Of a DNA stretch of 63,206 nt, positions 46,235 through 55,083 are shown piece by piece. The notes below the pieces were generated by a model, which was given only the letters and a program-made list of their open reading frames with translations, made no database searches and was not told where the DNA came from. Made by a program: the position numbers and the translations under genes. The stretch lies in the NCBI GenBank assembly GCA_019217005.1, contig JAHBNG010000084.1, forward strand, positions 1 to 63,206. The letters run 5' to 3'. The stretch's first letter is position 1; each line of letters starts with the position of its first letter. This stretch comes from Chloroflexi bacterium TSY. Its GTDB lineage: Bacteria > Chloroflexota > Anaerolineae > Caldilineales > Caldilineaceae.

Positions 46235-48798
46235 TTACTTTCTCTTTCTTCTCTTCATCGAGATCGGTAGGCTGTGGCGCCGTACTTTGTCATACTGATA
46301 GAGCGCATTAGCGACCGCACCCGCTGTGGGCACCAAGCCAATTTCGCCGACCCCTTTGACACCGTAGGGACCATATGGATCGGGTACTTCTACGCCAATC
46401 ACCTCAATTTCGGGCATTTCTTTGGCGCGCAAGATGCCACAATTGCGCAGACGCGTGCTCTTTGGTCGACCATTTTCCATGACGAGCTCTTCGCTTATGG
46501 CATATCCCAATCCCATGTGAATTGACCCTTCCAACTGTCCTTCAAAGAGAATGGGGTTCATAATCTTGCCCGCATCATGAGCAGCCGTGACCTTCTCGAT
46601 TTGACCATCTGCATCCAGCGTAACGAGTTGGGTGGCATAGCTGTATGAATAGTGAGTGTAAATTTTCTCAACCATCGCGCCAGGCTTTGTCATCCAATCA
46701 ACCACCCACTCGCCTTCATACTCTCGTCCAACCAGATCAGCCAGCGTCTGGGTCTCTAAATCTTTGCGTAAATCCGTGGCGGCATCGATCAGCGCATTCC
46801 CCACCAATGATGTCGCACGCGAAGCAGTCGTCATCCCGGCTTCTTGTTCCGACATGGTGTTGACGCGGACTTCGATCTGATTTGGCGCAATCCCGGTCTC
46901 TTGACAAAGCACTTGAACGACCATGGTGTTGACGCCTTGCCCCATTTCGGTCCATCCATGATCAACCACAACTTTGTCGGCAGCTTCGATGGTGATTTTG
47001 GCCTTGGACGCATCGGGCATTCCATTGCCGATTCCAGTGTTTTTGATGCCGCAAGCAATTCCCGCATAGGTCGCATTATAGAACTCATCTTTCACAGCGA
47101 GCAATGTCGCCTTGGCTCCAGCACCGGATTCGATGATCTGACCAGTGGCAGTCATATCGCCATCATCGAGCGCGTTGTCATAGCGAAACTGCCAGCGGTC
47201 AAAGCCACCCTGTTCGCAAAGGTCATCGATACAGCTTTCCAGTGCAAAAGCAGTCTGGTTGACGCCAAAGCCGCGCATGGCACCGCAGGGCAAATTGTTT
47301 GTGTAAACCGCTGTGCTGTCAATGTCGGTCACAGGAAAATTGTATGCACCCGTTGCATGACCCGCTGAACGTTCCAATACTTTCATGCCCACCGAGGCGT
47401 AAGCCCCCGTATCGCCCACAAAGCGCCCTTTGCAAAAAGTAAGCTTGCCCTTTTCATCACACCCGATGGTGTATTCCATCCAGATCGGGTGGCGCTTCGG
47501 GTGCATGAGAATCGACTCATCACGGGTCAGACGAACCTTGACGGTTTTTTGGAGTAGATACGCAAACAGTGCAGCGTGTCCTTGGACAGACAGATCTTCT
47601 TTGCCCCCGAAAGCACCTCCATTGTCGACCAAAATAACCCGTACTTGGTCCAAGGGTAGCCCCAAGATTTTGGCGATCTGTACCCGATCCTCGTAGACAC
47701 CTTGACCTTGTGAAAGCACCTCAACGCCCTCTTCATGAGGATACGCAACGCAACACTCTGGCTCCATAAAGCCATGCTCGATCATCTGGGTCTGATAGAC
47801 GCCGTGGGCAATATGCGCCGAATCCTTTTTGGCCTGTTCCAAATCACCACGGCTGGTAATCGACTTCGAAAGGATGTTGCCACCTTCATGCACAGATGGG
47901 CTCTCCGCTTTCATCGCCTCATGCATGTCGGTTACCGGTTCAAGCACCTCATACTCGATCTCAATCAAGCTCGCAGCAGTGCGGGCAATTTCATCCGATT
48001 CCGCAACGACACCTGCCAAGACGTCGCCCACATAGCGAGTCTCTTCGCCAACAGCAATCATCAACGGCCAATCTTGACGGATCAGGCCAATGGTGCGGTC
48101 ACCTGGAACGTCTGCTTCGGTGAAAACACGCAGAACGCCATCCAGCTTTTCTGCCACAGCGGTGTCGATGCGCAACACTTTGGCGCGCGGATGATCGCTG
48201 AAGCGCAAGGCACCGTAGACCATGCCGTCGATGCGAATGTCGTCTACATACTCATGTTGTCCGAGTACCAAATTTTGGGCCTGATACTTGGGGTGGTTAT
48301 CTCCCACCTTGCCCGGGCTGGACGGTACGGGAATCTCTTCTTCATTGCGAATGGCCGCTGCCGCGTATTCAATGGCATCCACGATTTTTTTGTAACCGGT
48401 ACAACGACAGAGATGCGGCGTCAACGCTTTCTCAATTTCATCCCGGCTCGGTTCCGGATTTTTATTGATTAATGCATTGGCTTGCATCACGATCCCGGAA
48501 TGCAGAAACCACATTGCACCCCTCCTTTCGCCACGAAGGCATTGGCAAAAACGCTTTGGCGATACTCCCCCAATCCTTCAGTGGTCACAAGGCGCGCACC
48601 CTCGGCCTTTTTCATGGGAATTGCGCAGGCGAGAATGGCTTTGTCCTCAAGCTGAACCACGCAACACCCGCAGGCCGCCTGGGGCGCGCAACCGTTCTTT
48701 GGTGAGATAACACCTGCCTGCTCACGTAAATAGGTCAAGATGGGCAGTTCTGGATCACCATCATAGATTTTGGGTTGACCATTCAGCATAAATTCCAT
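46235..48798 (-). pseudogene. Se-type xanthine dehydrogenase, one frameshift
   Basis: The first frame (start 48798, AAGGAGAAGG upstream) encodes a 2Fe-2S domain, MEFMLNGQPKIYDGDPELPI through NGCAPQAACGCCVVQL to GGVQCGFCIPG. The frame then breaks near 48499 because one base is missing, and the next frame continues IVMQANALINKNPEPSRDEI, HLCRCTGYKKI. The molybdopterin domain follows, with LSQGQGVYEDRVQ, NGGAFGGKEDL, PCGAMRGFGVNQ, EMGQGVNTMV and the catalytic Glu in GVKGVGEIGLV. The ferredoxin-plus-molybdenum fusion is the layout of the selenium-dependent xanthine dehydrogenase family. It would oxidise hypoxanthine or xanthine to urate. The single indel is either a sequencing error or very recent inactivation. 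Confidence 0.88.
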
Positions 48799-49098
48799 GA
48801 CCTTCTCCTTTTGCATTATTGTCATTCGCCCCCTTCTGTTGCAAAAACCTAGCCTGGACAAGGCCGCTTCGCTACCAAGCCAGAATCAAAGGTGCAGAGT
48901 TGCAAGGTGGATGAACCGAATCTCGTCTTCCACAAATACGACGCTCGATTCGCATGAAGGCCTGCTCCAACACCTCGGGTGTCTTTAACTTTGCAACCCT
49001 GCAACCTTGTAACTTCTTGACCAATGTACAAAAAGTCGTTTGGTAAGGGCTTAAAAACATTCACAATTGACGATTGACAACTGACTATTGACAATTAA
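48799..49098. other. Intergenic region without a gene
   Basis: No gene is seen. It contains GCAAGGTGG and degenerate strings such as CTTTGCAACCCTGCAACCTT, and near 49060-49095 short near-repeats of the TTGACAATTGAC type. A promoter for the xanthine dehydrogenase should lie here, but I cannot place it. A family D element adjoins it. Confidence 0.4.
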
Positions 49099-49200
49099 GG
49101 CCATTCCAGAGAAATAAATTCCTAAATTGCCAAGTCGATTTCTCTGGAATGGCTTGAGCTTTTCCATATCAAATTAGGGATTTTAATTGTTGGAAAAGCC
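49099..49200 (+). mobile_element. Family D 102-bp double-hairpin element, copy 3
   Basis: This is exactly 102 bp with the same hairpins, flanked by TAA at 49096-49098 and 49201-49203. The final C of the element plus its target copy form the TAG stop of the dihydropyrimidinase frame, so the insertion probably clipped that gene's 3' end. It also separates that gene from the xanthine dehydrogenase gene. Confidence 0.92.
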
Positions 49201-50571
49201 TAATTCGGTACTCGGCTCAAACAACGTTCGATGAATCGACCACGTCCGGGTCGTCCCACAAATGTATTATCCTGCACAATCACCTCACCACGACTCATCG
49301 TCATGACTGGCCACCCTGTAAGCTCAAGATCTGCATACGGTGTCCAATCGACCTGTTCATGAAGTGAATCGGTCGACAACGTAATTGCTCGCTGCGGATC
49401 AAAAACTACGAGATCTGCATCATGACCCACGACAATATCGCCCTTTCGCTCAAGATGTGCCAGGCGTGCAGGTGTTGTGCAGCAGAGATCCACCCACTGA
49501 TTGAGTGACAAATGTCCTGTGCGCACACCTTGATAGAGAGCGGCAAAGCGCATTTCAATTGAGGGAACGCCTCCAGGAATCTGGCTAAAGTCAGCCAGTC
49601 CCCGCGCTTTGTCCATCCGCAAAAAAGGACAATGATCCGTGCTCACAAACTGTAGATCCCCCTGCGAAAGGGCTTGCCAGAGGGCATCCTGTTCGCTCTG
49701 TGGCCTTAGGGGTGGTGCACAGACAGGCAAGGTTCCCGCTATCCCTGGTTGCTCATAGAGATCTTGGGTTAGAAAAAGATATTGCGGACAGGTTTCGCCC
49801 GTAATTGATCGCCCACGCTGTCGAGCTGCCCGAATGCGTTCGACAACGGCTCCACACGAAACATGAAAAATATGCAGCGGTGTACCGACAAATTCAGCAA
49901 TCTCGATCACGCGTCCAGCCGCTTCACCTTCAAGATTGCGGGACGGCTACGCGGATGCCAACGGGTTCTACGTTGCCGCAAGCCTTGTTCTGCGCAATCA
50001 ATGTACAGATGACATCCCAGTTTTCGGCGTGGACAACGGGCCAGCCATGCACAGATCGGATGGCTCTCAATGCTTGAAGCAATTCGCCATCGTTCAGTCG
50101 AAAACCGTAGGCCATGTAGAGTTTGAAGCTGGTACAGCCAGCTTCGAGCGCTAGGGGTACTTGATCCAACTTGCTGATCTCGGTCGGCCCGATGGTCATG
50201 TGCAAGCCATAATCGATCACAACCTGCGGATCCGCCTCCGCGCGACGAACCGTCAAGGCATCCAACATGGATTGGGGTCGGTTCAGGCGCCACAAAGTCA
50301 ATAATCGCGGTGGTACCGCCAAATGCCGCGGCACGCGTTCCCGTGAAAAGTCATCCGACGAAACAACACCACCAGGCAAGGGCATTTGCATATGGACGTG
50401 AATATCGACTGCGCCCGGTGTGACGAGTTTGCCTGTTGCATCGATTTGACGCTCCCCGCGCAAGTCATGCCCGATCGCGGCAATGCGTTCACCCTGAATG
50501 GCCACATCTGCCTGATAGGTCTGTGTCGATGTCACAATCGTACCGGAATGAATGACGAGATCGTAATGCAT
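49200..50571 (-). pseudogene. Dihydropyrimidinase/hydantoinase-like, frameshifted
   Basis: The first frame (start 50571) reads MHYDLVIHSGTIVTSTQTYQ to the metal motif GAVDIHVHMQMPLPGG, and later SFKLYMAYGFRLNDGELL and VVHAENWDVICTLIAQNK. The last frame carries PLHIFHVSCGAVVERIRAAR, GETCPQYLFL, VSTDHCPFL and LVVFDPQRAITLS. Between them, RAAAFGGTTAIIDFVAPEPT is encoded out of phase near 50285-50340, and two more shifts lie at 49915-49975. With four frame changes it is either dead or poorly sequenced. All family motifs are present when corrected, about 455 aa. The role is ring-opening of dihydropyrimidines, hydantoins or allantoin, consistent with the purine genes downstream. Confidence 0.82.
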
Positions 50572-51003
50572 TTGAATGACTTAGCAGAGTAAAATTGAGC
50601 GCTTGCGTCAGGGTAAACCGATAGCTTATCACTATACCTTCTAAACGACCTGAACCACAAATCACTTTGGGGCAGGATCGGGAGAATGCAACGCACGGTC
50701 GAGATCTGGTTGGACATTCAGTGGCATTCAACACCCATGCATCGCATTCTCGCGATCCTGTTCCTAAACTAAACCCCCGAATTGGAAGATGGGTTTGACA
50801 ATCTGCAAAGTTCGTGATAGATTCTAATCGATTGAAATATTTGAGTCACCCGAACATTTACCCAGAAAATTTGTTGAGCTAAGACCTGGGATAAGCCCTT
50901 TCTGGAACTCAAGAATTACTTCCCCTAGAGAGCTTCCCGCAATCCAAGAATTGTAACTGAAGATTTGTTTTCTGGAATTTTGTGCAAAGAACGGTTTTTT
51001 TTC
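50572..51003. repeat. Gene-free region with a hairpin repeat
   Basis: No gene is seen. CAGGATCGGGAGAATGC (50673-50689) pairs with GCATTCTCGCGATCCTG (50744-50760) with one mismatch, making an 88-bp hairpin element. The rest is A/T-rich sequence leading to the poly-T target of the family A elements. Confidence 0.5.
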
Positions 51004-51107
51004 CAGTAGCAGCAAAAGTCGGGTACAAATTTTTCATGCAAACAGAGGGCTGCTCTAGGATTTCACCCCTTATGGTCATTTTTTGTACCCGACTTTTGCC
51101 GTAGCTG
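51004..51107 (-). mobile_element. Family A non-autonomous element, copy 3
   Basis: This 104-bp copy starts CAGTAGCAGCAAAAGTCGGG and ends GCCGTAGCTG, embedded in T-runs. It is followed after seven T by copy 4. Confidence 0.95.
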
Positions 51108-51114
51108 TTTTTTT

Positions 51115-51218
51115 CAGTAGCAGCAAAAGTCGGGTACAAATTTTTCATGCAAACAGAGGGCTGCTCTAGGATTTCACCCCTTATGGTCATTTTTTGTACC
51201 CGACTTTTGCCGTAGCTG
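51115..51218 (-). mobile_element. Family A non-autonomous element, copy 4
   Basis: This 104-bp copy is essentially identical to copy 3 and in the same orientation. Eight T separate it from the parental-type IS at 51227. The A-A-IS string, joined only by T-runs, looks like repeated insertion into the poly-T duplications left by earlier insertions. Confidence 0.95.
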
Positions 51219-51226
51219 TTTTTTTT

Positions 51227-53031
51227 CAGTTACAGCAAAAGTCGGGTACAGAAATATTATGACAAGTAAATGATTGCGACCAAAAAGAGATAAATTGAAG
51301 ACCTCCGGAAGAAAAGGCTAGAATAGGAGAGGCCAAGGAGGTCCGGAAAAATGCGCAAAAAGAAGGAGAAGCAGGTAGAGAAACGATACTACCGACCAAC
51401 AAAGAAGCGCTGTCCGAACTGCAAAAGCAAACTGAAAAGAAGCTATAAATTATGGCATAAGTATCTGGAAACACTGGAGGGCAGATATTATGTGGTAAGT
51501 CATGGATATCGGTGTCAAAATGAGAACTGCTTGCAGCAAGAAGTGGTCTATCGTTCCCAAGAAGCAGAAGAGTTGGGTGTACCCGAATGCGGTTATGGGT
51601 TAGATGTAATCGTCGAAATAGGATACCAACGATTTTGGCATCAACGAAGAGTGGCCGAAATCCATAAAGGACTAAAAGAGCGGATAACGATATCTGAAAG
51701 ACAAGTGCTGAACTTAATCGGTACATTTTTAGCCTTGTTGCGAGCTGGACAGCCAGCGAAGGTAGTAAACCAGCAGAAAAAATGGAAAAGGTTGGGCGGA
51801 CTAATCCTCTCCATAGATGGGATGCAACCAGAGAAAGGAAGTCCAGCGCTCTATGTGGTTCGAGAAGTCCAGTTAGACATCACTTTGATGGCAGAAGTGT
51901 TGGAATCAGGGACTCACAAGACTCTGGTTTCAGCACTGTTGGAACCGATAAACGAATGGGAAATCCCTATCAAGGGCATCATCAGTGACGCCCAGGAAAA
52001 CATCCAACTTGCTGTTGCTCAAGTGTGGCCGAATTGCCCCCATCAGACTTGTCAGTTCCATTGCATTAAAGAAGCTGGGCGACTCACTTGCGCTTGACCG
52101 TACAATGAAAACTCAACTCAAAAAGAAGCTGCGTGGCTTTTTGAATCGGGTCTACAAAACGGTTCGAGAATTGGCGGAAACCGATCCCTACAAAGCAGTT
52201 CTTTTGCAATATACTCGCTATCTGCGGTTCACTTTATTGACAAGAGGATTGGCTCCTTTTGAATTAGGTGGCTTACAGATGGTTCAACAATTAATCACGA
52301 TTGAAGCATCATTATTACGGGCTCAGGAAAAAGGGGGCATCCGTTACTGACCCGCTTAATCAAGATTGCTGGTTTTCATCGTTTTTGCACTGTTCAAGCC
52401 AACCGCTTACGACGGCAACTTGGGTGGTTGGTGGCACTCCAACGGCTTTTGTCGCCTGACTCTCAAGCCGACGACCAGGTACAGGTCACTGCTCATTCCG
52501 TTGCATCAGCTGTTGATCAATATTTAGTCGCACTGACACAGGATACGACTCTCGATGACGCAGATCGCTCGATTGTTCAGCATATCAACACAACATTTCG
52601 CAACCGTTGGTGGGGGCTCTTTGTCTGCTACGATGTCTCGGGTCTTCCTTCCACTAACAATGCCCTGGAGGGCTTCTTTGGCCGCTTGAAAACCAATCAA
52701 CGACTTATCACTGGACGCAAAAAGTGTTAATAACTTCGTCCTTCGCTATGGCTCTTTTGCTGCCTTCGTCGATCCGACTGAAACCAAAGACGAATTGCTC
52801 TTCCGGCTGCGATCCGTTGACCGGTCCGCTTATTTATTTGAACGGCAACGTTTACATTCGATCCTGGCTGAACGCAAAGATTATTTTCGCTTTTGCCATC
52901 ACCTTGATTCAGTCGTTTCTGAACTTGAAATCGCTTGGGAGTCTGCTCTTCTTTCAAATACAAATCGTCATGATTCTGACTCCCCTTCTAACTCAACATA
53001 ATAAATTTGTACCCGACTTTTGCTGCTACTG
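51227..53031 (+). mobile_element. Insertion sequence parental to family A
   Basis: The 1805-bp element has ends CAGTTACAGCAAAAGTCGGG and CCCGACTTTTGCTGCTACTG, matching the family A ends over about 25 bp. It lies in T-runs on both sides, consistent with an 8-bp target site. It carries one transposase gene. The shared ends make it the likely source of the transposase that moves family A, although this copy is itself frameshifted. Confidence 0.9.
51351..53000 (+). pseudogene. DDE transposase of family A parent, frameshifted
   Basis: The N-terminus has a zinc-ribbon-like CPNCKSK ... CQNENC. The core has LILSIDGMQPEKGSPALYVV (first Asp), IKGIISDAQENIQLAV (second Asp), CPHQTCQFHCIK, and a late NNALEGFFGRLKTNQRL (Glu). 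This spacing and the CxxHxCxFH-type motif recall mutator/IS256-like transposases, which also make 8-9-bp duplications. I cannot assign a named family. Frames change near 52065, 52345 and 52725, so this copy appears inactive. The start at 51351 follows GGAGGTCCGG. Confidence 0.8.
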
Positions 53032-53400
53032 GTTTTTTTTCTTGATTGCCTTTGATTTCTCTCTTATGTCTACTTGCTACCAGCTCAATACCCAAGTTTA
53101 CATAAAGTCGGAATTGTTGATTTTTTCCGACTCTTTTCAACGCGCCTATTTGGTATCTCTCTTACTGACTAAGCGTGTCCGGGAAGTTCAACCCCTTTAT
53201 TCCAGAAGAACCAGATATAGACCATATAGCATTCTCAGACGAAATGCAAATCACTTGTTGGCAGCGAGATGCAAATCCTCCAATTGCATCTATTTGCACA
53301 ACATTCGTAGCCCATTGCACGATTCCACTACAGTATCACGCAGCCAGTCAGCGGGTCTCTAGCCCAGCGGACTGGTCCTACTGAAAAAATAGGTTCTTGC
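53032..53400. other. Duplicated relic segment (matches 380-553 inverted)
   Basis: About 165 bp from 53033 repeat the inverted 380-553 segment. Downstream is a fragment with GKFNPFIPEEPDIDHIAF in one frame, which I do not recognise. No complete gene is present. Confidence 0.5.
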
Positions 53401-53523
53401 GGATCTCAGGGGTTTGACAACTGTAGGTCACTTCGGAGAAGTGACATGGTTCCACCGATGGGGCTAAGTCACTCCAGAGAAGTGACCTACGAGCGAGCTT
53501 CTTTCTGTCAACCCTTGAGATCC
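53401..53523. repeat. Nested hairpin repeat, 123 bp
   Basis: The outer arms GGATCTCAGGGGTTTGACA and TGTCAACCCTTGAGATCC pair almost fully. The inner arms GTAGGTCACTTCGGAGAAGT (from 53423) and its relative ending GAAGTGACCTAC at 53490 pair again. It is a REP- or MITE-like cruciform element 40 bp upstream of a signal-peptide gene. Confidence 0.7.
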
Positions 53524-53562
53524 TGTTAAGTCAAAAAATACAGATTGAAAGGACTCTACACA

Positions 53563-55043
53563 TGTTTTTAACCAAACTTCGGGGTGGTTCATTTTAGGCG
53601 GACAATTAGGTTTACATTTTTGCAAAGATGTTTATATTTTCTACTTTGAGCCATGCTCAGGCAGAAAATGACCTCATATAGATTTTTATCTATGTATCAA
53701 AAGTGTAAACCTAATTCTGAACCACCCCCAAACTTCGTCTCTTAACTCAATCGATTGGTCTGATTGTCATTGCATTACTCCTACTCTACGGTGGCATCAG
53801 TGTCTTTCGCCATGCAGATGTGTGCCTTGGTGCTGGTCTGCTTGCGCCGCCTCTTGCTCTGCAAACGAACGGGTTTAGCGACGCAGTACCAACCATCATC
53901 AGCTACCACGGAACCTTGCGCGATGCCGAAGGCAACCCGCTCAGTGGCATTCACGAGATGGTCTTCCGCATTTATAACGACGTCACAGCGCCTACTTCCG
54001 AGGCTGTCTGGACAGAGGAGCATGCGCAGGTAACTGTACGTGACGGCCAATTCAATGTTCTGCTAGGCGATCTAGAACCCATTTCGGCAGACATCTTCCA
54101 GAATGCCAATCGCTTTATTGGCATTACTGTGGACGATCTGGACGAGATGGTGCCGCGCCAGCGCTTTGCTGCCGTCCCCTATGCCATAGCTGCTGCCGGT
54201 GCTACCTATCTGAGTGCATCCGATGGCGATCCCCTGAAGGCGGTTTCTGTCGATGTAGATGGCCAAGTAGGTATTGGAACCGAGAGCCCCGAGGCCCCGC
54301 TTCACGTTCAGGCCGATGGGCAAAACATGCACATCAGCGGCAACAGCATCAACGTGAGCGATACAGTCAAGATGAACGACAGCACCGCTGGCAACGTTTC
54401 TGTGGCGGCTGGCGGCGGCAACTTCGGCATTGGAACCACAGAACCGACAAAGCTACTTCAAGTATCGGGAGATAATCCCGAGGTGAACCTGGAATTTGGG
54501 CCTGGTGCAGCCAGTACTGTCGCCGAAATCAGCGTGAGCGGGGCGAAAATAAACTGGCTTCTATCGGCTACAATAAGACGACTCACAGCATGGGTATGCA
54601 GCTGAGTGATGGCACCACATTCACCATGCTCGACCAGAAAGTCGGCATCGGGACCAACGCGCCATCACGACTCTGGATGTGGCGGTGATCTTCATGCCAC
54701 TGGCAATATCAATACGGATGGTCTGATCCGAGTTAGAAACAAGCCGCCCGTCCTGATTCTGCGCATGAGAGATTTGGCGAACGACAACGATGCCAACACA
54801 CGCATCTCAGCGGACGATTACGATTGTGTTGCGACGAGTTGGCTAGGTGAGTGGGACATTAATGAAGATAGCAACGGCGTGTCAGGTGTGTGGAGACACG
54901 TTGTCGGGAACACGTGGTTCATCCGCGCGGAGATGAATAGTGACAATCCTCATGAACGTCTGGATGTGGATATGCTCTGTTTTCTGCGAGCCTTAACCGA
55001 ATATCCTCTCGACCGACGGACAATGAATACACCAAACGATTGA
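53563..55043 (+). pseudogene. Secreted tail-fibre-like repeat protein, disrupted
   Basis: The frame begins MFLTKLR, is interrupted by a family C element, and resumes LLTQSIGLIVIALLLLYGG, a signal peptide. Deleting the element plus one duplication gives an uninterrupted frame to 54605. The body has ISYHGTLRDAEGNPLSG, FRIYNDVTAPTSEAVWTEEH and several GIGT-type triplets (VGIGTESPEAPLHV, FGIGTTEPTKLLQV, VGIGTNAPS) found in phage tail-fibre-like and bacterial surface proteins. Frameshifts near 54545 and 54665 separate the last third (TTLDVAGDLHATGNINTDG). No phage genes are nearby. It probably belongs to the exported toxin-like cluster that follows. Confidence 0.75.
53582..53728 (+). mobile_element. 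Family C non-autonomous element, copy 2
   Basis: The element is 147 bp with ends GGGGTGGTTCA and TGAACCACCCC, flanked by CAAACTTC at 53574-53581 and 53729-53736. It splits the signal-peptide region of the gene starting at 53563. Confidence 0.93.
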
Positions 55044-55083
55044 TCATCCATCAATACGTTTTACAGACGAAAGGCATTTTGCG

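Noticed and set aside
43040..48798. Selenocysteine codons in the Se-type cluster
   Set aside because: No in-frame TGA interrupts a conserved motif; in this family selenium is a labile cofactor, and the break near 48499 is an indel.
51004..51226. Tandem near-identical repeats resembling a CRISPR array
   Set aside because: Units are 104 bp with inverted ends, joined by 7-8 T, and match a nearby IS; there are no spacers or cas genes.
53563..55043. Prophage tail fibre
   Set aside because: No capsid, terminase, portal or lysis genes are nearby, and the protein has a Sec signal peptide.
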